The notes: generated by a model not told the origin, from the letters alone. A DNA stretch of 64,000 nt from Brachionus plicatilis (GCA_010279815.1 QEOQ01000303.1:1735793-1799792), one strand, 5' to 3'; shown: positions 1 to 13,189, counted from the first letter of the stretch. Translations and numbers: made by a program.

Positions 1-1342
1 AAATACAAGAGTGAAAATATACGACCAAGTTACTTTAATCGATTGTAGTCTTAGGAAAAAATCTGTCGAAAAAGTAATCAACGATCTTGAAAAGATCACA
101 ATTCAGCTTAATAAAACAGTTCCTTTGGAACTCAACAGAATTCTTAAATGCTTTGTGCCAACACTTAAAACCAAAGTTATTAATAACGAGCAGTTTCTTG
201 AAAGCTTAAACTCAAATCAAGAGTTGATAAAGCTATTAAAAAGCAGCAAAAAAATCAAAATAACAAACAATGATGTGTTCAATTATGCCAAGACTATTGG
301 TGAAATTTTTTTGCCCAAATTTGATGCAAACTTAAACAGCCTCATATTCTTACACTACGAATACATTTTAAACTGCTTGAAACTTTTTATAAGGCATGAT
401 TTAAATGATTATTTATTAAGTGACAAAATAAAATTATTCAATACTTGTGGTTTTTTTGGGGACAATCTAAAGTACCAGGAATCAGTTGATTTGTTCCAAA
501 AATATGGCATTTTGGAGGACAAACTATTCAGATTTATTTCTTTTTCTTTGCATCAAATGGACTATGAACAAGTAAATGAATCAGTGGATATTCTTAACCA
601 GTTTATGATTCTTTATAAAAGTGAAACTCAATATTTGGAAGACGAGTGTCCATTTTTTCAGATTGTTTTGCCATTTAAATGCACAGCTGACTTTGAAAAG
701 GAAAAAAGTTTAAATGGATCTCTGACAAACACCTATGATTCGGATTTATATGCTGATGATTTTTTTAAGTATTTTATTCGTTTTGATAAAATATGCTCAC
801 GGCGAGAAGAAATCAAGGAACTAAACTCGCTGAGAAAGCAAAAAGAGCTGTGGAGTCCAAATGAAAATGAATATTTGGACGAATTCGAGGACTCGGAGCG
901 CCAGTCGAGAAGCTCTTCATTGGAAAAATCCCAAATCGAAGCGGTCCGATTTAATTACTTTCAGGAGCTTGAAAATTTCAAAATTCTTCCGGATCAAGAT
1001 TTTAAAGACATTTTTAAGCTAAAGGCTATTTATGAGATTAGCTCTTTGTTCAAAATGGAATGGCATTTTTTCACTAAATTTTCTGTTTTGATCCAGGATT
1101 TGGTCTTTGAAAGATTCGACTGGCAAAATGTTATCATAGCCAGGGATTTAAATGGAACATGTATGCGCATTAAATCTTTGGATAAGATGGACAATGATGA
1201 ATTTTCTATACAGATAGAAATATTTTGCCAAGACATTACTTTTTTAGATGAGCTAAAAAATAAGCTTGGTATAATTTTAGACAAACTTGCAGTCTACTAT
1301 CCGGGTTTATTTTTTACCAAAAAATTTTTGTTATATGAATAA
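1..1342 (+). CDS. ROCO/MFHAS1-like protein, C-terminal exon (5' partial)
   Basis: The frame is open from the left window edge to TAA at 1340-1342, about 446 codons, so this is the 3' end of a longer gene. I read it as the COR domain of a ROCO protein of the MFHAS1/MASL1 kind. Residues near 155-225 carry the COR-N pattern (a 'YGILEDKLF' helix, then 'DILNQFMILY', then 'FFQIVLPF'). The last 110 residues carry the COR-C pattern: 'FFTKFSVLIQDL', 'DWQNVIIARDLNG', an 'FSIQIEIFCQD' strand and a terminal 'YYPGLFFTKKFLLYE'. The Roc GTPase and leucine-rich repeats expected in this family would lie to the left, outside the window. An acidic, serine-rich insert sits near residues 290-310. Moderate confidence: the match is by pattern and no GTPase is visible here. 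Confidence 0.5.
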   Translation, partial: NTRVKIYDQVTLIDCSLRKKSVEKVINDLEKITIQLNKTVPLELNRILKCFVPTLKTKVINNEQFLESLNSNQELIKLLKSSKKIKITNNDVFNYAKTIGEIFLPKFDANLNSLIFLHYEYILNCLKLFIRHDLNDYLLSDKIKLFNTCGFFGDNLKYQESVDLFQKYGILEDKLFRFISFSLHQMDYEQVNESVDILNQFMILYKSETQYLEDECPFFQIVLPFKCTADFEKEKSLNGSLTNTYDSDLYADDFFKYFIRFDKICSRREEIKELNSLRKQKELWSPNENEYLDEFEDSERQSRSSSLEKSQIEAVRFNYFQELENFKILPDQDFKDIFKLKAIYEISSLFKMEWHFFTKFSVLIQDLVFERFDWQNVIIARDLNGTCMRIKSLDKMDNDEFSIQIEIFCQDITFLDELKNKLGIILDKLAVYYPGLFFTKKFLLYE

Positions 1343-2009
1343 AATCCAAAAAATTAATTCGGTTTTCAAATGAAAATATGAATAAATAAATTTTTTTTAG
1401 TTTTTAGTATTTTTTTAAAATGAAAATAAATCTTTCAATTATAAAATTTTTTTCAAAATTTTAATAACAATTAGACTTGTATTCTATGATTAAAATCGCT
1501 TCAAGGATTTTTTTATTTTGTTTTCAACTCAAAAATAAATCATGTTTTATCTCATTTTAATTAAAGCTAATTTCTTAAGAACAATCTGCAGAGAGAAGAA
1601 AGATATTTCTAAAGACTTGATTTTTATAAAGTTGTAATTATCAAAGTTAATTGTTAAAATTTAAAGATCAAAAACCTTAAACCTTGAAAGCTTTGTTTTT
1701 AAATTTTTATCAAATACAAAAAATTTGCAATATGTGACAAATTAAATAAAATTTAAATCGAAAAAAAATCTTTTTAAATAAAATCAATAACTAACTTAGT
1801 TTTTGAAAGAAGCAATTGAGTTAGAATCTCAGCTTAAAAAGTCAAGTAATACAGTTATAAGATTGGTAATTTTTATCAAAATAAATAGGCGATTATGGTC
1901 AAGCTACAAATTTTTTTATAAAGGTTGTATTATCGCATGGATGGTCACTATCTATAATTAATTAGCTACTTTGACTTTGTTTAGGATTATTAATGATTTT
2001 TTAAATTAT
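1343..2009. other. intergenic, nothing identified
   Basis: AT-rich sequence between the first gene and the TIR element. No ORF, RNA or repeat that I could support. Confidence 0.5.
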
Positions 2010-2790
2010 CATTTTTCGGGTCTTGCCCAAAATATGAATAGAAGTTCACCAAAAAATGTGACCATGAGTATCTTGCTTAAAATGTGAACTTTATGTTCAC
2101 CAAATTTCTGTTCACAAATTTTGTGACCAAAGTAAATTTAAAAAAAAATTTAATTTTTCGTGAACTAATTTTTTTTTTATGTGAACATTAAGTTAAATGT
2201 TAATTTTGATAAAAAAATAAAATAAATTGTCAAAAATTATTTTTTATGTTTTTTTGTTAAATGCAATTTTACTCCTTTAATATTTTTCATTAATTCTCCA
2301 CAAATCTCACATGGCACCGGATTGGCATGTTTGCTTAGTGCTTTTTTTACATTCAAAGTCTCTTGTGAGGTTGATATTGCAGCCATAGCTCGAGTGTACC
2401 AAACCAATCTCAGAGATTTCTTTGAAAATTTTTAAATCAATATTCTCAGTCATTATTTTTAATTTCTTTGTAAAATTAATCTTTTGGGATATCAAAGTTG
2501 ATACATTAGCTTTTTGATTTAATTTTTTTTAAATGAAGCAATTAAATTTTTTAGCTTAATAAAAAAAATAGTTGCAAATTTCAACAAGCATAACAAAGTA
2601 AAGATTTTTAATTTTGTCTTAATTTTAATTAAAAAATTTGGTGAACATTTTTATTTTATGTGAACTACTTTGGTCACAAAATTTGTGAACAGAAATTTGG
2701 TGAACATAAAGTTCACATTTTAAGCAAGATACTCATGGTCACATTTTTTGGTGCACTTCTGTTCACATTTTGGGCAAGACCCCATTTTTC
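2010..2790. mobile_element. non-autonomous DNA transposon with 117-bp TIRs and 8-bp TSD
   Basis: The left arm 2018-2134 and right arm 2666-2782 are inverted copies, 117 bp each with about three mismatches. The ends are GGGTCTTGCCC and GGGCAAGACCC. They are flanked by a perfect 8-bp direct repeat CATTTTTC (2010-2017 and 2783-2790), the target-site duplication. The arms hold many GTGAAC/GTTCAC and GTGACC motifs in both orientations, a typical arrangement for transposase-binding subterminal repeats. No transposase is present; the interior encodes a small zinc-finger ORF on the minus strand. An 8-bp TSD fits hAT or Merlin-like elements, but the GGG terminus is not the usual hAT CAG, so I leave the superfamily open. 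The high arm identity suggests fairly recent activity. Confidence 0.9.
2237..2386 (-). CDS. small C2H2 zinc-finger ORF inside TIR element
   Basis: A 49-codon minus-strand ORF (ATG at 2386, TAA at 2237-2239) inside the TIR element. It contains one clean C2H2 finger, C-x2-C-x12-H-x4-H, reading PCEICGELMKNIKGVKLH followed by LTKKH, and a lysine-rich end. An overlapping minus-strand frame (2307-2495, MTENIDLKIFKEIS...) may be the upstream part, joined by a lost splice or a frameshift, so the original protein could have been longer. A single finger of this form could be a DNA-binding remnant of a transposase. Whether it is expressed is unknown. The decayed element at 57975-58595 carries a related finger. 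Confidence 0.5.
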   Translation of the reverse strand: MAAISTSQETLNVKKALSKHANPVPCEICGELMKNIKGVKLHLTKKHKK

Positions 2791-5674
2791 TAACTACATA
2801 TTTAACATCTAAATTATTTATCCTTCCAACGTTCAAAATTATTTTTATTGACTACCGATTTCAGTTCATGATGATTCTATTTTATTTAAAAATTCTAAAA
2901 ACCAGTAGACAATACCTAAATTAATTAAAGAAAATCAAATTTTATTGAAAAAAAATATTTAAAAAGAGAAATTTTTATTTAGGAAGTTGTTATTTAAGCA
3001 GTATTACTTACTTTACCAAATAGATAAACCATCTAGGTTTTTTTCGAACTGATTTTTTTTTATTTATTAGTTTTATCTGTGCCGAAGCAAGACAAAATAA
3101 AATAAGTTAAAATATAATAAAAAGACAATTAAAATTGATAAATTGTAAGAGGTGACATGTACAAAGTGTTTAAGTATTGAACAGAGTAGATAACTCAATT
3201 TTTATATATTTATTTGCGGATGTTAATTACCTGTATTGTTCAAATAATTATTTTTTGTCAAAAAATTAATTTTGGCAGAACTAAACAAAATTAAATGGAT
3301 TCAGTTATGGAACAAAATAATAAGTTAATGTCTAAAATTTTTGCTATAATTAATTTCAAGCTGAAATATTTTTAATTATATCAATTTGTTTGTTTTCTAA
3401 AATTATGAATTAAAAGCGGCAAAATTCAATAATAAGTGGATAATTGATTGATAAATTAGATGAAAAAAATTATATTAGTATTATTCAATATATCTTTTAA
3501 TTCTTTCTATATTTTTTTTAATCAAATAAATCTAATAGATAAATTATTAATTTTAGTGAGAATTGCTGGAAATTGGCGTCGAATTACTTTTATAGTAAAA
3601 AGAATTTAATTAAGTCTAATAGACATAGATTTCTATCAATTATGATTTTGTATAAAATTGAAATATTAAAGGATCTTAATTAAATAACATTGGGCAACAA
3701 TTTAAAGTTCTTGTTAATAATTATTAAAATTAATCATTGGTTTCATCGTTGGTCAAAAGTTAATTGAAATGTAAATTAAGTTAAAAGATAAAAGTCTAAT
3801 TATTTACAACAAAAAATTGATATTGTCCATTTATTAGCAAAATTTTTGGCAAAAATTAGTTACTTCTTCATAAGAGCAATATTTACTATGCTAAAAATAG
3901 CGATCCGATCGCCATCTTAGTCTCTTAATGGACAAAACAAATTCATGTACGTCCTAACATTGATCTGCTTTAATTGTGGCAGTAATGATTTGATATTTAC
4001 ATTTAAGATTTATAGTTAAAACAATTAATAGACTCGATACAGAACATAACTAAGCATTTGTTAATGTTAAATAATAGACCCGAATCTTGAGACTTTTAAT
4101 AAATTAATAAATTTAGATTACCAGAACTTAGCTTAATAGCACATATTAAAGCTGCTTATTATTGCTTTTTTAAAAAAACATTTTTGTATTATTGTATTTT
4201 TTAGCTTAATTGTGCAACGTGAAAACTTGGTACATTTATTTTTAAAAAGTCCAAAATTTAAATCGAAAAATGGTTAAAATAAATATGATGTTTTTTTATC
4301 TTTTTACATTTTTTTAAGTTCTTTTAGGCTTTTAGATCGAAATGCAAAAAAAAATTCAATCACAATTTATGAGAATGTATATATCAGTATTTTTATTTTT
4401 CTACTGTAAATTTTGCACTTAGTTTTAACATTGAACTTAATGGATTTTCAAAGTTTCTTGAAATAGTTATATCATACGATTTTTTTTTAATTAATCAAGT
4501 TAAGGGTCTAATCAGTAAGAATATACGATTTTAATTATTTTTATTATTCCATAGAAAATTGAGTATTCAAGTACAAAATTTGACAATCTTAGCTTATTCT
4601 TTCCTAGAGTTGTGATCAAAAATGTGAAAACACTCGATTTTGCTTAATTAAAAATTTATGAAAATTTAGCGTTTTTTTGCATAACTTTTGAATGGATCAT
4701 ATAATTAATATATATTTTCAATTCTTGTGAATTTTTCTTTAAGACAATATATAAAAGTTATTTGAAAAAAAGCCAATTTTTCGGAGACATTATTGTTTAA
4801 AGCTGAGAAGCAATGTAATTAGACTTTTTTTTTTATAAAATAAGTAACCTTTAAATTAGCCTAAATTAATAATTTTAACATTTGAAGTAAAATAACCTGT
4901 GTATAAAATTTCTTAGCTGGTGAGAAAATTTTTTAAAATTTAAAAAAGATAGGTTATATAATTTTTGAACACTCGTTACGTTTTTTGTCAATTGAATAAT
5001 ATTTCTTTTCCCAAGAACAAAAAAAATAAAGACTCTCACAATAACAGAAATAAATTTGATGAGCCATTTTAGTAACTCTTATGAACATTAAAATACCTCA
5101 ATTAACTTTTTAATATTTTTTTCTTAAAATTTTCTAATAAGCCATATTTCTCATTCAATATGGCAGTATCATAAACTAAAACAGGTTAAAAATCTAAATC
5201 CATGTTAAAACATTCTTAACTTACACCGAATGTTCCAAATATATATTTTAAGTAATGGATTATTTATTAATTATAATTTTATTCTTTAAATTTTTTTTTT
5301 TTTTCTCACAAAAAACTTAAACTTCTAATGCGAACCAAATTAAGTGAATATATATTGGTTCTAAACTTATGTTTATAACTTTTTAAATTTCCTTAAGTTA
5401 TAAATTAAGAATAAAATAAAGTATTAAAAAATTTATTTCTGAAATAAATTATAATTTCTTTTAAGATTTTAAAGTAAAATACTCTATAAAAAATACATCG
5501 AATAAAATATTTAAATTTAAATTTTATTAAATTCCAATTGCATCTACGCTAAAATATTCAATGCAGTGTTAATTTAACAAAATAATTTATTTCGAATAAA
5601 TTATTCATTATCAAATTTTATGATTCCTTGATAGTTTTGTTTAAAATGCTATTTCGATACCTGAATATTTAAAA
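2791..5674. other. intergenic, nothing identified
   Basis: About 2.9 kb of very AT-rich sequence upstream of TMEM94. I see no ORF with protein-like composition, no RNA gene and no convincing repeat. It presumably includes the TMEM94 promoter and 5' UTR, but no element can be named. Confidence 0.5.
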
Positions 5675-8600
5675 ATGAGATCTAATTTTAATACTGAGGG
5701 TCTGGACCATTATGAGTGTCTTAAGAGATTACATGATAAGACCGAAAATATCTTATCCCAGTTCAAAAGTGAAAAGCTAAAACCAAAAATTTTGATCCGA
5801 TCGTTTTTGCTCAAAAATCGATATGAATTTATTCACAACTTCATGCCGGTCATTTTGTGTATTGTTGGCTTTTTAGCTACCTTTGAATCCAAAAAGTATT
5901 AAAAAAATTAATATTAAATTAAAATTAAATTTTATTTTTAAGTCAAAATTTCGATCTAAATTTAATCCTTTTGTTTATAATATCAGTTTTTAACTTGGCA
6001 TTGTTATTACTTTTTTACTTCAAAACAGTCGCAGTTATTCACCAAAAAGCTGGTCGATTGTTACAGATAATAAAAAGTAAAATAAAAAAATTTGCTTTTT
6101 TTTTTTTGTTAAAAAAATTTAAATTTAGATATTTGTGAGTCAAAGAATGAATGCTGGTTTAATGATGATTTTTTAAGTAGTAATATTCCATTATCTCAAA
6201 GCGTGTCAAATCAATTGGTTTACAGGAACTCAAAGCTTGTCAATCTGCCATTAAACCTTGTGGTCGAAGGAGACCTGATTTTGGTAAGACCAGGCCAATT
6301 AATTAATTTAAAATGTAAACCTATCAAGGATAACAAGGTAAAGGATATAATTTTTCAAAACAGTAAATTACTTTTTTCAAAAAGGACGAAAGCAGTGAAA
6401 TTTTTGAGACTGGTAAAATATACGAACCGAATTCAGGCAGGCTAAATGAGAAGATATTCTCAGATGATAAATTCAAAAGTTCACATCTTGATGCATTTAA
6501 AGCTACAAAAATTCCCGAGAGCATATTTTGCGAAGCATTGGAGACACCTTATCTAAAATATTTAAAGTAATTTAAAATTTTTAAATAAATAAATAATTTT
6601 TTTGTTTTAAAAAGATTGACTTTGAATAATTTTAATTGTGACAGCGATTCGATTCTTACAAATGAAATTAAAAAAGTCAGAAAAATATTTCTATTTATAG
6701 TAATACCATTTGTATTGGTAAATTAGAACAAAAAAATAAATTAGATAAAAAAAATTAATTTTTCTTAAAAAAGATAGCACAGGTGATAATTTCGATACTT
6801 CATATGATTTTATTCGAGAAAAATTTTTCAATTACCAAGTTTAATGAAGTCTTCATTCAGAGTCTAATCAATTTACTCATTCCACTTTTTCCAATTTCTT
6901 TTACTTTTTTTTGGAAAACTATATCTTTGTATGGCACTGTTTGTTTGCTTAAATTAGAGCGATGCCTTAAAAAACTTAGAAATCGCTGTGAGCAAAATAC
7001 CGATCAAGATAAAACAAAAAAATCAAAAAGAGAAAAATTTTATCTAAAAGATAGAGTCAATTTGAATCAAGAAAATTTTAATTTACTGTCAAGCCAAAAT
7101 TTGGATGAGTTGGACGCCAGTTTGCACGAAATTCCGTCAATAGAATCGCTTTTGGACGATTTGGAACAAGAAGAACGCGAAAATTTGGATCTAAAGCGGA
7201 CCGGTGCTTTGGAAAAATTGGCAAAAAACTACAAATTTTATCTAAATGTAATAAAAAAAATAATTTTTTTTGATAAAAAAGAAAAATTTGAAAAAGATCA
7301 GTGTTTTCATAATGCATCATTTATTTATCATTCCAACTTTTTAATGGGACTTGGAATAACTACAGTAATTTTAGATTAAAATGGTTTAAATAAAAAGTAA
7401 GCGATTTTTTAAAGAATTTTTCTTGTATTGATAAAAAAGGGGTCTTGGCGTGGCCAATTCCGACTGCCGAAAAAATTTGGTTGATCAATGACATTGTTGA
7501 GAATAAATGTGGAAAAAATGAGCCTAAGGCATCAAATAAAGATCTAAATCTAATAGAAAATGAGAAAGTAGATGGAAAAAAAAATTCAACGTGTGTTGAA
7601 AAAAAAGTGATCGAAACATTCAATATAACTCATGATTGCACAAATGGATACCATTTGAAATTTGATGATAAAAATTGGAATAACAGTCTCAACTCATTGA
7701 AGCCATTAGGTCTTTCTATTTTATTAAATACCTGTAATGAAAAAGTTTCGGACAGTTATTTTAAATTATGTGATTTTATCAGGGCCCAATCAACACAAAT
7801 AAATTCATTTCTTAGTGAAAAATCCCATCAGTGTATTTCAGATGCGGAAAATAATGATCAAAGTCTAAGCAGTAGTTTGGAAATGTACGAAGAACAATTT
7901 GAAGTTAAAGCTGTTATGGATAGACAGTAAATAAAAATTGAAAATTTGAAATTAAACTAAATTTTAAATTTAGTTGTCTTTGTGAAATTTCTAATATAAT
8001 CGGGTTTGATAGACACACAGCGACAAATTTCTACCGATTAATCGGAACCAACTATGTCTGTCGAAATTTGGTAAAAAAAATTATGAAAAAAACACTTTTT
8101 TAATTAATTTTTTTTATTGACAGAAAATAAATCCCAGTTGTAAATTTCGGCCAAAGCAGATTTTTTTGTCAAACATTTTTTCGGTAATAGCTTTAAATGA
8201 GCTCAATGGCATTAGTAATATATACTCGCAAGGAAGTCCTGATTTGATTCTTGATTTCTGCACTGATTATTGGAATGGAAGATCCATATGTCAAATGAAC
8301 AAATTACAAAGGTATGTAACAATCTAAATGAAAAATTAAAATGTTTGAAAATAATAATTGCTATTTATTCTTTTTTAATTTTTTTTAAAATTTTTTCTGA
8401 ATGAGCTAATTCTAGCACAATTTTTTCAATCCTAGTAAAAAATGCTGATTATATATAACATCAGAGAAATTATGTCGACAAAAAGATTTGAACAAAATCT
8501 TTTTCCAAAAATTGAAATAAAACAAAAATATATTCGTTTTAGATAATTTTACGTAAAAACTTAAAATTACCTACTTATTTTAATAGAAGTATTCTGTTAA

Positions 8601-11600
8601 ATTTATTTTCTTTTTATTTGTGTATTTTTTCAATGGATTTAAGCTCTTTCAGATTTTAAATAAATATTTTTAATTTTTTCAAAAACGATGAACAAATCGG
8701 GATAAGATTAAACATCTATTAAAAGTTAAGATATTTAACATCTCTAAAAAAATATGAAAATGAAAATGTATCGTTAAAATTTACCAAGTCAAGTCTCAGT
8801 ATTGAAATTATTTAAAAATGAGAATTTCATAGTCAGACAAAAAAAATAAAATTCATTTTTTTCAATAAACTGTTTATGGAACAAACCATTATTATTTTAA
8901 ATTATAAAAGTTTTATTGTTTTTTAACCTATTCATAGCTTTAAATTGCTTTTGTAATTAAATAAATTTTTTTTTTAATTTTATAGAAAAAAGCTTCTCGA
9001 ATTGTATCAACGTTTTAGTGTTTCAAGTCATTGCACTGCATTTTCTTACAAGCCATTGATTGATTACCAAAATATTGATCAAATACAACTGAGTGAAAAT
9101 TTTGTGCTTGAGTGTCCATCGACCTTTTGTGAGCAGTTTTCAAATCTTGAACCTATATTTCAAAAACCTGAGAGTGAAAACGAAATAGAGACTTTAGCCG
9201 CTAGTTTTGATGACATAATTGAAAACATAGGGATTAATAACTCCAAATCATGTTTAATTCCTCATGATGAAGAAGAATCAGAGTTTTCTCTTAAAAAAAA
9301 TATTCTTGATCTTCATGCGGAACAAATTTTCCTCGGAATGGTTTCCATGCAATACAAGGCCAAAATAGTAATAAATAAAAAATTTAAAAAAAGCTTTTAA
9401 TTTTAAAATTTTAAAGGACGTGGTAAAATTGGTCGAAGTTTTGACCAATTCGTGTATTAGATTTGTACATTTTAGCTATGACAACGAGAACATAAGCAAA
9501 GTAAATTTTTGATTTTTTATTAATTTTTTTTTAAAATTAAATAAGGCTTTTGCTGAAATGCTGGGTTTGGACACAGGTTGGAATTGCCATATATCTCTGG
9601 CAAATTATACAAATACATCCAATATATCCAAAAATGTGAACTACGACTCATTCAATGACCATAATTTCAATGCAGATGATAATTTAGATCATAGGAAAAG
9701 AATTCTAAAAAATACAAATCAAGATTTGAAAGTCAAAAAAGTAAATAAAAGACTATGGGCCAAAAGAAAGCTAACATCAGATCGAAAATTATCGCATGGC
9801 TCTAGTCTACCAAATATAAGGCTCACCTCTTATTCCCAAGCTAACACGAATAATCATTGTGTCAAATTCAACTTAAAAGATTCATTCAAAAATAGAAGAA
9901 GATCGAAAAAATTGACTCGTCTCGGGTCAATAGATCGATCATCAATTTCTTCAGGCAATAGCATTGTAACTATTTCGGAAAATTACAAAATGAATCATTT
10001 GAATAATAAATCTAATATAAAATCTAATATAAACACTTACACTACTAGTGCATCGAGTGTCAAAAGTTCCACAACATTAAAAGAAAATGGAAGAAGTTCT
10101 AAAAGAAAATCCCCTCCTGTGCCAAAATTTGATGACGATTCTAGTATCCATAGTGGAAGATCTTTATCAGAAACAGAAATTTATGGAAACGCAGTACTTA
10201 TTTTATCTAAAATTAAAAAAAATTTAAATGTTAAAACTTAGGCCCAGCTTCCGCGAGGCATCGATAATATTAGACGACATTTGGACTCAAATATTGACAA
10301 TGTTCCACTACATGTTTCTTTATTCACAGATAGCAATAAAAATTCTATCATCCAAATGATATTAATCATGAAAGACTATGGTGAAATTGTGTGCTGTTTA
10401 GGTAGCTCTCATTCAATTGAAAATAACCATGTCTTCTCGGTAGCCAATGTTGCGTAAGTTTAAAAAATTTTACATTAATTTTATCATTTAATTTTTAAAA
10501 CCCTTCATCTTTCTATTTTTAATCAGAAAACTGCGATGTATAAATTAAGCTATATAAAATTTACATTAAGTTTATTTACACTACAGATTAATAGGCAAAA
10601 AGAGATTAATATAAGCTATCATACGTCTATAATAAGCATAATGACGTAAATTTACGTAAAGATAATTTAGTAAAAATTTACTTAAATTTTTATAATGAAT
10701 TTAACTTCACTTTTCGAAAAAGAAAATCAAAGTGGTTCGAAATGGACATTTTAGATCAAAAAAGAAAAAAAAACTAATTAATTTTAAATAATTTTAGCTT
10801 TAATAAAGGAAAGAATTTAGCAGTTGTAATTTTTTAAACAGATAAAAATTAATTAAGGAATAGCATTTGTCCTTTTAAAAAATTATCTTAAATATACTGA
10901 CAATGAATTTAAAAGGATTATTTTGTGGTTTTTTAAGTGAACTTTAAATTATTAACTTTATTTAAATATTTTTTTTAGAAAGAAATATTAAAAACCGGAT
11001 GTCTTTTTATTAAAAATATAAAAGCATTAAAAAGCCAAGCTAATTTTTAACTAATAGATTATTTTTTGTTAATTTTCCAAATTTAACAAATAATCTGGTC
11101 TGGTACGAGTTAGGAATTCATTTTAAAAAAGGGGCTAAAAATGAATTAGACGTGATTAAGGAAATTTGATTTTCGAAAGAATCAAGATTCATGAAAATAT
11201 CTTTTTTAAAAATGCAGTTCAAAAAAATTATATCAGAATTTAAATTTCTAATTAACAGGAAAAAGGGAATATACATATTACTAAAGTCTAATCACTAAAA
11301 ATATTATACATGAAAAGATTTGTAATATATTAGAGACGGACTTGTGCGTAAGACATTAAGTCGAAGTCAAATTCAAGTCACAGACTTAACTTAAGAATTA
11401 TTTTTTAAAGTTGAGTCATTTTACTTGATTTAAGATATGTTTTTTCAAGATAGTCAAGTTAAATGACTTAACTTTAAAAAAAACATATTTTAAGTCATTG
11501 ATTTCACTAAAAAATGACTTAAGAATGACTTCAATTTTTGACTTAGACACAAGTCTGATTAGAAATGTCCATTTTTTAATAATATAGCAATGTCCTGATT

Positions 11601-13046
11601 TAATAAAGGGTGTTTTGACTTTTTATATTTTTTAGTTTTTATTTTTTTTTAGAATAAGCATTGAGCCAGTATATCCGAAACTATGTATCAACAACGATTT
11701 TAATCAACCAGCTACAATCAACTTCACTGAGTCCAAAAAACCTGAATTAATGGATTTATGCGAATCAATGAATTCTCTTTGCTGTGGAATCAACCTAAAA
11801 CATGATGAGCTATTCTTATTACCTCCAATTATGTCCTTGGTAATTTAAATTTTTTAAGATAATCCAATTATTTTAAAAAATTTTAGGCTAGAGAAATGGT
11901 CTATTCTTACCGAGTTGCAATGCTTTTTATGGTCAAAAGTAATTTGTCAGTGAGTCTTATGCAGCTTTTGTGTAACTTGCTTTTTTTACCACCAATACTA
12001 TCAGAACTTCAAGTAATTTTAAAAATTAATTTATTATTTAGATTATTTTTATCAAAAAATATTCAAGGTTACATTATTAGTGATATTCACTATACCGTTC
12101 CTAAGCTATTCATTGGTACACAAAAACGAAAGTAATGAACTACGATGTAACACAAAAAAAAACTCGTCCCTAATTAATAAAAAAGTTCTTATTAAAAATA
12201 ATTTTTAAGACTTTTTTCTATTCATTAATTTAGGATATTCAACGTTTTTTGTCCACTTTTTTGATCAAATTTTGTCCATCAATAATATTGTTGATTATAT
12301 TCTTTAGTGCTAGTTTATTTTTTGAATTAAACGAAATCAAAGTTATTGAGATCAACCAAAACAGTGTCAATTCAACAATGGCTAGTCACTTTTTTTCAAA
12401 AAATATGTAAGGCCTCAAATTCAAACCGTGACTTAATTTTGAATATTTTTTAGTTTAAGTATTAAGAGAGAGAATGGAACTAGTTTAAACGATGCAGAGA
12501 AAACTTTGGTTAAATCAGCTCAAATTTTAAACTATTTATTTTTAACTTATTTTTTTTGTAAATTTAAATCATCTCCGGAAAATTTTCTAGATTTTTACAT
12601 TTAAGGCTTTATATCGATGAATTTTGTTTCAGTCGAGAAATCAATTTGGAATTATTTACCGTTCAAGAATAAAACCTGGACAAAAATTTTGATTTTTATG
12701 TAGAGTTAAAACTTAGTTAATTTAAACAAATAATTTAATATTTTTTAATAAGATTTTTTGTAAATTTTTTAATAATTGGATTAAATTTTATTCGGAATGA
12801 TCAATTGTGTGCTTATGCAAAGACGCTGCCAATACAAATATGGATATTGGTTGTTTTTTGGCCGATCGTTTTAATTATTATTAATGAAATATATAAAGTT
12901 TTTGAAATAAGGTAAACCAATTATTCTGTATTTAATTAAAATGTTAAATTAATTTCTATTTTAACAAAAGAGAAATAATTCGTCAATATAAAAAGTCAAA
13001 ACTTGACTTTGACACCAAACTAGGAATGAACTCACCTTTCGTCTAA
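5675..13046 (+). CDS. TMEM94: TMEM94, P-type ATPase-like ER membrane protein
   Basis: Orthologue of TMEM94, a divergent P-type ATPase family member of the ER reported to act in Mg2+ handling. I place 21 exons: 5675-5895, 5943-6076, 6129-6337, 6385-6566, 6615-6717, 6774-7364, 7415-7926, 7974-8070, 8124-8311, 8986-9367, 9417-9500, 9546-10193, 10242-10453, 11653-11839, 11887-12012, 12068-12184, 12234-12406, 12454-12557, 12633-12699, 12753-12911, 12971-13046. They sum to 1,523 residues in one consistent phase (human about 1,350). Diagnostic blocks are the actuator-like LPLNLVVEGDLILVRPGQ, LKPLGLSILLN, EQIFLGMVS, GLDTGWNCHISL, LPRGIDNIRRHL, YGEIVCCLGSS and the terminal TKLGMNSPFV. The phosphorylation-site position reads CIDKKGVLAW, that is DKKG instead of the canonical DKTG. 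Several hydrophobic segments lie at both ends. A serine/lysine-rich insert in exon 12 is longer than in vertebrates. Most introns are 44-60 bp; the one at 10454-11652 is 1.2 kb and holds a MITE. Confidence 0.95.
11329..11565. mobile_element. hAT-type MITE in TMEM94 intron 13
   Basis: A 221-bp element (11337-11557) with inverted ends CGGACTTGTGCGTAAG and CAGACTTGTGTCTAAG (the latter read on the minus strand). Its interior is rich in AAGTCA/TGACTT motifs in both orientations. It is flanked by an 8-bp near-perfect duplication, ATTAGAGA at 11329-11336 and ATTAGAAA at 11558-11565 (7 of 8). The TSD length and CAGAC-like terminus fit hAT. There is no coding capacity. The sequence at 16690-17010 shares the AAGTCA-rich interior and looks like a damaged relative. 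Confidence 0.75.
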
Positions 13047-13189
13047 ATTTATTATTTATTAAACTCAAAATTTGTGAGCTAATTTTTATATTTTGTAAAT
13101 GTAGAATAAATATTGTAGATTTCCAAGATTTTGATTTTTTTTAATTTATATATTAATCTTTATCCTTTGACATTCGATTTAAGATATCT

